Source: Streptomyces coffeae (GTDB lineage Bacteria > Actinomycetota > Actinomycetes > Streptomycetales > Streptomycetaceae). From it: 64,000 nucleotides of DNA. Under the pieces are notes generated by a model. The model worked only from the letters and a program-made list of their open reading frames with translations, was not told the DNA's origin and searched no databases. The position numbers were made by a program, and so were the translations under genes. The stretch covers positions 61,832-125,831 of the forward strand of contig NZ_JAERRF010000024.1 in assembly GCF_016741875.1 (NCBI RefSeq), written 5' to 3'. Position 1 is the stretch's first letter; every line of letters begins with the position of its first letter. Shown here piece by piece: positions 58,415 to 64,000 of this stretch.

Positions 58415-58905
58415 CGTGTTGTCCCCTGAGTGCTCTCGTGGTGCGGTACGGATGGAGCGAGAGGTACGTCGAGCAGGGTCGTCAGCTCGTCGGTGAACGC
58501 GCGGGTCCGCGGGGCGTCGAGGCCGCCGAGCGGCTCCAGCAACCGCTGAAGCAGTTCCTGGACCACCGCGATGGCCTGCCGCGTGACGGCCTGGCCCTGC
58601 TCGGTGAGCGCGAGCTGTACGGCGCGCGGGTCGCGGGGATCGCGGGTGCGCTCGATCAGGCCGGCCGACTCCAGGGCGCGCGCCAGCTTCGAGACGTACA
58701 GCGCCTCCAGGCCGGTGTGGTCGGCGAGTCGGCGCTGGCTGGGCCGCTCGCCGGTGCGCTGCATGCCGTGCAGCGACGCGACCAGTGAGTACTGCGCGTG
58801 GGTGAGGCCCAGCGGAGCCACCGCGCGATCGACCGCGACGCGCCACTTGTTGGCGAGCCGCCATACCAGGAAGCCGGGCGTGGGACCCGGAGAACCCTTG
58901 CTCAT
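58411..58905 (-). CDS. MarR-family transcriptional regulator
   Basis: The 164-residue protein has the MarR winged helix: LGLTHAQYSLVASLHGM, QRRLADHTGLEALYVSKLAR, LESAGLIERTRDPRDPRAVQ and LALTEQGQAVTRQAIAVVQE. MarR dimers bind promoter palindromes and respond to small phenolics, antibiotics or oxidation. It is the first gene of a two-gene minus-strand operon. The upstream sequence carries a 10-bp direct repeat overlapping a likely promoter, which suggests autoregulation. There is no divergent target gene, since 58906-59086 is a gap and the next gene is convergent in layout. Confidence 0.85.
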   Translation of the reverse strand: MSKGSPGPTPGFLVWRLANKWRVAVDRAVAPLGLTHAQYSLVASLHGMQRTGERPSQRRLADHTGLEALYVSKLARALESAGLIERTRDPRDPRAVQLALTEQGQAVTRQAIAVVQELLQRLLEPLGGLDAPRTRAFTDELTTLLDVPLAPSVPHHESTQGTTR

Positions 58906-58912
58906 GCCGGAT

Positions 58913-58943
58913 AGATTACATGGCTACTGTGTCCATGGCTACT
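58913..58943 (-). promoter_or_regulatory. Direct repeats at the MarR promoter
   Basis: CATGGCTACT occurs twice on the plus strand (58919-58928 and 58934-58943), 15 bases apart. On the transcribed strand TAATCT (58918-58913) is a candidate -10 just upstream of the MarR start at 58905. MarR autoregulation through these repeats is plausible. Confidence 0.45.
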
Positions 58944-59086
58944 ATTTTCTGGCAGACGTGAGGGCGCACCCGAAGCCCAGTTCGGGCAGGGGAAGTGGGA
59001 CGCGCCTCGCGCTGTAACGCCAGGGCCTCCCCAAGCGCTGGCACGGGCCTTGCCCCCTGTTCAGCCGGAATCCCTGGTTCGCGTCG

Positions 59087-61276
59087 TCAGCCGTTGCCGG
59101 TGGACGGCGGGGCGAACGTCGGGAAATCGGGAACATGCACATCAGGCGGTGTCGACATGGTGGTCAGAGCCTCCAGGAGCGGAAGCCCTCGGCCGAGGAG
59201 GACGGCGAGGGCGACCGCCGTGATGGCGAAGAACACTACGCGTCGTCTCCAGAACGCCAACCGGTCATACGGGAAATCCCGCAATTCCGGCAGGAGCCGG
59301 AAGACGAGACATGACTCCAGCGAGAAGAACCGCAGGGCCCGGGGCATCTGGAGGGAGACGGCCCGCGGGCTCCAGTCCTCCGAGAAGCGGAGGGCCGCCA
59401 CCAGTCGCTGACCTGCGGGCCGACGAAAGGACAACCCGGGAAGCGGATGAGGCAGCAGCAGCGCCGCCCGTTCGCGGAAGTGCTCGTAGAGGTCTTGGTC
59501 ACCCGGCACCAGGATGACCAATTGCTCGGGCCGCAACAACCGCTGTGCCTGCTGGAGTTCCCAGAACAGTGACTCACCTTCCCCGCAGCGCATCACGGTG
59601 AGCCGACAGGAGGACATGAGTGTGGTCACCGCAGGGCGCCAGTCCTTTTCCCTGACCCTGCCCTTCGCCGCTCCCAGTGTTTCGATCTCGTCGTCCAAAC
59701 CGATGAACGGCCCTATGCCGGCCATCGCCGTGGCGACCGCCTCCTCTTCGGTGACCAGGGAGCCGGGTCTGGAGGGCTGTCTGGCCTGCTTGTCGTCCCG
59801 GAACGACCGCAGATAGAGCACCGGCGGCCGTGGATCGGCCATCATGACGGCGCGTGCGCCCTTGGCTTCCTTCATCTCACGGGCGCGCAGCGCCGCACGG
59901 CACCGTGGCCACGCGACCAGCGTGATGAACGCGGCGACCGGGAGGAACCCCAACGGCACGCCCGCGATCTGCGGTCCTGCTGCGAGCCGGTAGGCGCCGG
60001 CGACGAGGAACACAGCGAAGAACAGCAGGAACGCCACGACCCAGGAGCCGCAGCCCGCGGCGAACCGCTGCCGTGGTGCGACATCGTCCAGCACCCCGAG
60101 CACGTCATGCTCTCGCCGGGAGGCGTAGGCACCCAGTACGAGACACGGCCGGGAGGATGCCGGTGGCCGATCCGCATCCTCCCGGGTACCGAAACCGTGA
60201 CGGTGGTAGAGCGTCCGCCTCTGTGCCCCGGCGGTTACCCGCCCCGTGAGGTAGGTGGCACCCGAGGCGTACGCCCAACGCAGCGCGGCATGCATCAGTG
60301 CGTCTTCCACCACCCGAACGTCACCAAAGGCCACGGACCGTTCGACCTGAAGGTGTGTGATCTCCCGGGCGTGCGGGGCGTCGGACGGTGTCCGGATACG
60401 GACCGCTCCCGCCGTTCCTGCACCCAGTTCCGCGCGGGCTGCGAAGGCGGTGTGGTCGTCAGCGGCGGAATCGATCCGCACCCGCACCGACGAACGGCGC
60501 GCTTCCGCCGCTCTATGCGCCTCCAGCAACCGGGCCGCGAACAGCACGTTGGCACCCTCGCGCAGGGCATTGAGAACCAGTGTGTCCGGGTCGTCGAACG
60601 GCTCGGGGGGCGGGGCGCCACCGCCCGGCAGATGGAGGCGAAGGGTGGGGAAGGGGCGGTGGGTGTATGTGAGGCCGTCGAGCGCCGCGATCGGGATCAC
60701 CCGCGGTGCCCCGTCGGAGCCGTGATGGGCTCCGCCGGTGAGCCTGAGCATGCGGCCGTCGAACTCCGCCTGGCTCAGGACCGCCCGCAACACCCGGGGC
60801 GGGGACGGTACGGGCATCACGATCCCGGAGTGGTGCTGCGGCCCGGCCTCGGCAATGGCGCGTTCCAGGAGACGGTGCAGCTGCTCGGCCTGCTGGAGTT
60901 CACTGCGGTGGAAGCGGACCACGTAGGGGTCAGCCGCCTCGGGCAACTGGTTCCCGAGTACCCCGGCCACGGCGTCCGCACCGGGGTGCGGAACCAGCCG
61001 GAGCATGCCCCACCTGGCGTGGCCCCGCGGGGGACTGAGCACGATACCGGACAGCGCTTGAACGGGAACCGGACGGCCGCTGAGGGCGTGCAGCAGGGAC
61101 CGGTGGCCCTGCCGCGCGTAGGTGAGGACACAGTGCCGCCCGTCGAACTCCAGACGCGTACCGCCGCCCCCTTCCCACCGCGTCGCCACGCCCGCCTCCC
61201 GGCCTTCCTCAGGCCCATCCGCCGGGCACAACGAGCCCATCCGCGCCTCCCCCGTCCAGCCGCTGTCGTCCACCAT
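59087..61276 (-). CDS. Large membrane protein: DUF4429-like repeats, GNAT-like region and C-terminal YLRSF (TIR/SLOG-like) domain
   Basis: The 729-residue protein seems modular. Residues 38-125 and 160-225 look like two DUF4429-type beta domains (RLEFDGRHCVLTYARQG; MLRLTGGAHHGSDG). Residues 265-375 resemble an acetyltransferase (RWAYASGATYLTG and RTLYHRHGF). Two hydrophobic segments follow (411-433, 440-457). Residues 485-600 carry PVLYLRSFRDD, LDDEIETLGAAKGRVREKDW and VTTLMSSCRLTVMRCGEGES, ending FWELQQAQRLL, a Rossmann-like domain also seen in the protein at 61706. A last segment is at about 675-695. The domain order suggests a membrane-anchored sensor or effector. The start at 61276 is uncertain, with 61240 as alternative. 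Function unknown. Confidence 0.7.
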   Translation of the reverse strand: MVDDSGWTGEARMGSLCPADGPEEGREAGVATRWEGGGGTRLEFDGRHCVLTYARQGHRSLLHALSGRPVPVQALSGIVLSPPRGHARWGMLRLVPHPGADAVAGVLGNQLPEAADPYVVRFHRSELQQAEQLHRLLERAIAEAGPQHHSGIVMPVPSPPRVLRAVLSQAEFDGRMLRLTGGAHHGSDGAPRVIPIAALDGLTYTHRPFPTLRLHLPGGGAPPPEPFDDPDTLVLNALREGANVLFAARLLEAHRAAEARRSSVRVRIDSAADDHTAFAARAELGAGTAGAVRIRTPSDAPHAREITHLQVERSVAFGDVRVVEDALMHAALRWAYASGATYLTGRVTAGAQRRTLYHRHGFGTREDADRPPASSRPCLVLGAYASRREHDVLGVLDDVAPRQRFAAGCGSWVVAFLLFFAVFLVAGAYRLAAGPQIAGVPLGFLPVAAFITLVAWPRCRAALRAREMKEAKGARAVMMADPRPPVLYLRSFRDDKQARQPSRPGSLVTEEEAVATAMAGIGPFIGLDDEIETLGAAKGRVREKDWRPAVTTLMSSCRLTVMRCGEGESLFWELQQAQRLLRPEQLVILVPGDQDLYEHFRERAALLLPHPLPGLSFRRPAGQRLVAALRFSEDWSPRAVSLQMPRALRFFSLESCLVFRLLPELRDFPYDRLAFWRRRVVFFAITAVALAVLLGRGLPLLEALTTMSTPPDVHVPDFPTFAPPSTGNG

Positions 61277-61705
61277 TACACCGCCCTGTAGCCGTCACAA
61301 GACTCCGCATGCCTCCGGCAGGAGGCGAGCATGTACCCCACGGTCAGGGACAGTTGATAGTGCATGCGGGCACTGCTGACCGCCGAGCATCATGCCCCGG
61401 AGGAACCACACACCCTCCCGACCAACGGTGAGATCACTTGTCCCCGGTCTGCCAGTGCCCGGGCGTACCACGTCAGAGCTGCGTGACCTTGCCGTTCTCA
61501 GCCGATCTTGGCAGGCGCGGCGGCTGACTTCATCTCCCTCCGGTCCGTCGGGTGGCCACCTGAGAAGCGAGGGGGGAATGACGATCCGATTTCCTGGGCA
61601 AGGTTGCGACAATCCTGGGCTCCCGGCCTGCCCATCAAGGTGCGGTGCGTCAGCTGGGGCATCGCTCAGGCAGCGGTCGGCAGGTGGCGAAGGGAAACAC
61701 CGGGC
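61277..61705. other. Divergent gap between the two YLR-x-F domain genes
   Basis: No gene is convincing in these 429 bases. A small hairpin (GCCTCC-GGCA-GGAGGC, 61311-61326) lies just upstream of the minus-strand gene. The promoters of both divergent genes must be here, but no -10/-35 pair can be named with confidence. Confidence 0.4.
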
Positions 61706-62782
61706 ATGAGTGGGAATCCGTCCTTCTTAGGAGAGGGAGAGCCGTCGGCGCGCAGTGCGCAGCGGACGCGCGCGGGGCGTGCGCTGGTCGCCACCGGGTG
61801 GGCTCTGCGGGTGGTGGGGACAGTGGTGGGCTTGGCAGGTGCTGTGTTCTTCAGGGGCGGATTGAACAGCGATCATGTGCCGTCAGGTTTCACGCAGCCG
61901 CTGTGGTGGTTGCGTGAGTTGGGGGGCATGGTGGTCCTCTGCGTCGGCGTGTGCATCTTCCTCGTCGGCCGTCTTGTGGTCGTGCGGGGCAAGCAGCACA
62001 CCGCCGGTGTCATCGATTGTGTGCACGGGCTCGCGGGGACTCGCTATGTCCTGTACCTGCGCCCGTTCTCCAACGACCCGGACATGGCCTCTCTGCCTGA
62101 CGATCTGACGGGCGGTGGAGCGAACACCGAGAACCTCTTCTTCGTCTCCGGGCTTACCCACGAAGAGGCTTTGGTCCGCCGTTTCCGCCCTTTCGGCCGC
62201 GTCGTCGCGATCGGCAGGCCCGGGGAGCCGCTCCCTCTTCCCGGGGCGGCACGCGCGTACCTGCCCCTCGATGACTGGCAGGACGCCGTGAGCGGCCTGA
62301 TCGAGGGCGCGCATGTGGTGCTGCTGTCGGCCGGCCCCGGCCCGGGGACGGTATGGGAGTTCGTCGAGGCACTGCGTGTACTGCCGCCCGAGAGGCTGGT
62401 GCTGCTGGCCTACTGCGATCCTGCGGCCTATAACCGCTTCCGCGAGGCGGTCGCCGAGGAGTACTCGCGACGGTCTCGTACTGATCCGGCGGGACCGGCT
62501 ACAGACGTGTGGCCGCCACTTCCAGCCCTGCCGGACTTCCCTCCTCCCTCTCGCTCACAGCGGCCACGCTGGGAGGTACTGCTGAACGGCGGCCGAAAGC
62601 GGCTGCGCTGGGATTTCCCCCTCAAGGGCCTCGTCGCCTTCGGTCCGGACTGGCAGGCAACCTTCATCCGGTTCGATCCGACAACACTGCGTGTACCGAG
62701 CCCGGTGACGCTACACCGACTGGTCAAACGCGAACTCCAGCCCGTCTTGGACAAGTTGACGGCACTGTCCGAGCCGCATTGA
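61706..62782 (+). CDS. Membrane protein with YLRPF (TIR/SLOG-like) domain
   Basis: The 358-residue protein has two hydrophobic segments (about 33-50 and 72-93), then a cytoplasmic domain: VLYLRPFSNDPD, EEALVRRFRPFGRVVAIGRP, GAARAYLPLDDWQDAVSGLI, AHVVLLSAGPGPGTVWEFVE. The motifs (YLR-x-F-x-x-D, GRPGE-x-LP, a late WE pair) are the same as in the divergent gene, and predict a Rossmann-like nucleotide-binding or TIR-like fold. The C-terminal 100 residues are less conserved. ATG 61706 is taken because the frame before it lacks similarity. It is followed by a paralogue fragment and a small three-helix membrane protein. No biochemical role is known to me. Confidence 0.7.
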   Translation: MSGNPSFLGEGEPSARSAQRTRAGRALVATGWALRVVGTVVGLAGAVFFRGGLNSDHVPSGFTQPLWWLRELGGMVVLCVGVCIFLVGRLVVVRGKQHTAGVIDCVHGLAGTRYVLYLRPFSNDPDMASLPDDLTGGGANTENLFFVSGLTHEEALVRRFRPFGRVVAIGRPGEPLPLPGAARAYLPLDDWQDAVSGLIEGAHVVLLSAGPGPGTVWEFVEALRVLPPERLVLLAYCDPAAYNRFREAVAEEYSRRSRTDPAGPATDVWPPLPALPDFPPPSRSQRPRWEVLLNGGRKRLRWDFPLKGLVAFGPDWQATFIRFDPTTLRVPSPVTLHRLVKRELQPVLDKLTALSEPH

Positions 62783-62920
62783 CCCGTCCGCAGCCAGTGG
62801 TCGGCCATCCTGGGGCCAAAGCCGGCATCGACGACACACTCTGGAACGAGGGGCGTCAGCGTTGGACGACTCTGATGCCACGGACCAGTACCAACGGGCG
62901 AGTGCCTGGCCTGGTCTGTG
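62783..62920 (+). other. Short gap before the paralogue fragment
   Basis: No coding or regulatory signal is evident between the YLRPF-domain gene and the fragment at 62921. Confidence 0.3.
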
Positions 62921-63046
62921 ATGATGCGCTCCGACCGTCAGCTCAACGCCGCCACGTACGCCGCGATCGGTGCGCTGGAGCGGCAGCTGCCGGGGTTCGC
63001 GCACTCGGACGCGGAGTGGGGCCACCCCGAAGCAACGGCGAGGTGA
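62921..63046 (+). pseudogene. Fragment of a paralogue of the downstream three-helix membrane protein
   Basis: A 41-codon frame (RSDRQLNAATYAAIGALERQ, LPGFAHSDAEWGHPEATAR) aligns with the middle of the protein at 63097 (RSYRDLNRAKFAVINAIETQ, then EWGHLTRTPA). The N-terminal membrane helices and the C-terminal helix are missing, although a few upstream codons still match in frame (AWSVMMRSD). It is best read as the remains of a duplicated gene. Confidence 0.55.
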
Positions 63047-63096
63047 TGGGGCCGTTTCCAAGAAACAGGCTATGACCCATCGGTCGGGACGTCATC

Positions 63097-63630
63097 ATGG
63101 TGGGTGTGATGCCTGATCCGCGCAGTGCACCGCCTTCCATCTCGGACAAGTCCTCGGCTGGGGACGCGCCCGAGGCAGTCCGAGAGCCATCGCTGTCGGT
63201 CCTGGAGCTGTACAAGCTGGCCGTGGAGATGGCCGACCGGGTATCCGCGCGGCGCGGCCAGGCGAACGCCTTCTTCCTCACCGTCCAGACCGCCTTCATC
63301 AGCGTGATCAGCATTGACTTGCCGAATCTGCGACAGGAACCCCTGTGGGTTGCACCGGTCATCGCATTGGCGGGGGCGGTGATCTCGATGACCTGGTGGC
63401 TGCAACTGCGTAGCTATCGTGACCTGAACCGAGCGAAGTTCGCAGTCATCAACGCGATCGAGACACAGCTCCCGGTCCAGGTCTTCACCGATGAGTGGGG
63501 GCATCTGACCCGAACTCCAGCGATCTCCAGACGGGTGCGCTACGCCGAACTCGGTTTCAGTGAGCGGATGATTCCGTGGGTCTTCGTTCTCTTGCATGGC
63601 TTGCTGTGCTTGGGCAGGCTGCTCGCATGA
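63097..63630 (+). CDS. RipA-like small membrane protein
   Basis: The 177-residue protein has a soluble N-terminus, a conserved LELYKLAVEMADRVSARRGQ helix, membrane segments FFLTVQTAFISVISI and WVAPVIALAGAVISMTWWLQ, then LRSYRDLNRAKFAVINAIET and a C-terminal segment IPWVFVLLHGLLCLGRLL. This pattern matches the family annotated as RipA-like octameric membrane proteins, which resembles SLATT-type helical proteins found in bacterial conflict systems. The ATG at 63097 or 63109 may be used. The adjoining YLRPF-domain protein and the paralogue fragment suggest a small membrane-associated system. Assignment to the family is from memory of its motifs. Confidence 0.6.
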   Translation: MVGVMPDPRSAPPSISDKSSAGDAPEAVREPSLSVLELYKLAVEMADRVSARRGQANAFFLTVQTAFISVISIDLPNLRQEPLWVAPVIALAGAVISMTWWLQLRSYRDLNRAKFAVINAIETQLPVQVFTDEWGHLTRTPAISRRVRYAELGFSERMIPWVFVLLHGLLCLGRLLA

Positions 63631-63757
63631 CCTGCCGTGACCTACCTGCGTGAGGAGCTCACAGCACGGTTGGACCGGGCGAGAGCTGACTGCACGTCCT
63701 CCCCCGACCACGACGTGCCTCATCCCGCCTGGCAGGTGGGCAACTCAGCCCAGTGAG
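63631..63757. other. Short region flanking the TnpB element
   Basis: A 39-codon GTG frame (63637-63756; VTYLREELTARLDRARADC and more) follows the membrane protein stop but has no recognisable family and is probably not a gene. The IS605-type right end lies just beyond. Confidence 0.2.
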
Positions 63758-64000
63758 TCACGGTTTCAGCACGGTTGACGTGCTCCCTGGCCTAAAGTCC
63801 AGGGATTCCGGCCTGGGTCGTCTGACCCTTCCGGGGCTTCCTGCTTCAACGCGCTGTGCCGGGACTTTCGTCCTGGTCTCACCGGCGCTCCACGAGGCGT
63901 TTAGCGTCTCCGCCCGTCCGGCGGCGACGATGCGGCGTCCTTCGAAGAGGACGTTGCGGGCTGCGTTGTGGTCGCGGTCGTGCATGGTGCCGCACTGGCC
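63758..64000 (-). CDS. tnpB: TnpB (IS200/IS605 OrfB) RNA-guided nuclease, C-terminal end (continues outside window)
   Basis: The last 80 residues are visible. They start GQCGTMHDRDHNAARNVLFE, the end of the zinc-finger and the final RuvC motif with the catalytic Asp (HDRDHNAA), followed by the usual AGRAETLNA tail. TnpB is an RNA-guided DNA nuclease of IS200/IS605 elements and ancestor of Cas12. The zinc-finger Cys and the rest of the protein lie beyond base 64000. The reading frame continues past the right-end hairpin into flanking DNA and stops at 63758-63760. Whether the element is intact cannot be told. Confidence 0.85.
   Translation of the reverse strand, partial: GQCGTMHDRDHNAARNVLFEGRRIVAAGRAETLNASWSAGETRTKVPAQRVEAGSPGRVRRPRPESLDFRPGSTSTVLKP
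63775..63830 (-). ncRNA. Probable omega-RNA 3' part and right end of the IS605-like element
   Basis: In the tnpB direction the sequence reads GAATCCCTGGACTTTAGGCC and then AGGGAGCACGTCAA. It holds a hairpin with stem CCCTGG/CCAGGG (63785-63790 with 63799-63804) and ends in GTCAA at 63775. This matches the conserved right end of many actinobacterial IS605/IS1341 elements, where the omega-RNA scaffold ends and the next 15-20 nt of flanking DNA (63774 downwards) act as guide. The exact 5' end is not determined. Confidence 0.6.

Noticed and set aside
61471..61488. CGTCAGA followed after 11 nt by CGTGACC
   Set aside because: Only one of the two heptamers fits the consensus, and the position before a membrane protein gene has no link to the SARP island. 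Probably chance.
63637..63756. 39-codon GTG frame after the small membrane protein
   Set aside because: No ribosome site, no family and overlap with the flank of the TnpB element; likely noise.
1..64000. CRISPR arrays, rRNA and tRNA genes
   Set aside because: I looked for regularly spaced direct repeats, rRNA-like blocks and cloverleaf-like sequences and saw none convincing, though a tRNA search program would be more reliable than reading by eye.

Overview
The window is a 64 kb stretch of a high-GC actinomycete chromosome, almost certainly a Streptomyces or close relative. The evidence is third-position GC bias, GGAGG-type ribosome sites with many GTG starts, two AfsR-type SARP regulators, rare in-frame TTA codons, a 2-methylisoborneol locus and PucR/MarR/TetR regulators. 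I saw no rRNA, no CRISPR array and no convincing tRNA. Much of the sequence looks accessory: several metabolic islands separated by transposon scars and decayed genes.

Region 1 (1-3.8 kb): the tail of a creatininase-family gene, a VOC protein bracketed by two transposase relics (IS701-like and IS481-like), a LysR regulator, a sugar O-acetyltransferase and an RsbW-like anti-sigma kinase.

Region 2 (3.8-16.1 kb): a SARP-controlled island. A forward operon encodes 3-hydroxyanthranilate 3,4-dioxygenase, a 2-aminomuconate deaminase-like RidA protein, an HpaB-type flavin monooxygenase, a flavin reductase and the SARP. A reverse operon encodes a hydratase and a decarboxylase of the lower meta-cleavage pathway. 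A third unit encodes a pseudouridine-5'-phosphate glycosidase (PsuG) homologue and a DHA2 exporter, followed by an amidohydrolase. The same heptamer (consensus C/T-G-T-C-A-G-N, direct repeats with an exact 11-nt period) sits upstream of all three units, so the SARP probably controls them together.

Region 3 (16.1-27.5 kb): a decayed MerR gene, a PucR regulator, and an operon of GMC oxidoreductase, its small subunit, aldehyde dehydrogenase, NCS1 permease and ureohydrolase, then EtfB and EtfA. The order suggests uptake and oxidation of an alcohol to a guanidino acid that is then cleaved to urea.

Region 4 (27.5-44.4 kb): a 1561-residue modular protein of unknown function (helix-hairpin-helix at the N-terminus, possible papain-like cysteine protease at the C-terminus), divergent from a lanthipeptide cluster. 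The cluster has a LanL-type synthetase with an intact zinc site, an S9 prolyl-oligopeptidase-like protease, three very small precursor genes (49, 50 and 37 residues), two ABC exporter half-units and a SARP whose sixth codon is TTA.

Region 5 (44.4-49.4 kb): a gene graveyard (Tn3 transposase, histidine kinase, ferredoxin-reductase-like flavoprotein and RBBP9-type hydrolase fragments), then a TetR/methyltransferase operon divergent from a thioredoxin-reductase-like flavoprotein across twin 13-bp operators, an unknown protein and a broken quinone-oxidoreductase-like gene.

Region 6 (49.6-53.4 kb): the 2-methylisoborneol operon: family 2B encapsulin, 2-MIB synthase and GPP C2-methyltransferase, closed by a 13-bp stem.

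Region 7 (53.4-64 kb): membrane proteins, a leucine-rich-repeat protein, a DUF899 protein, a collapsed P450-ferredoxin relic, a MarR pair, and a set of membrane proteins sharing a YLR-x-F domain together with a small three-helix membrane protein and a fragment of its paralogue. This last set may be a conflict or defence island. The window ends in the 3' end of a TnpB gene with its right-end hairpin/omega-RNA region.
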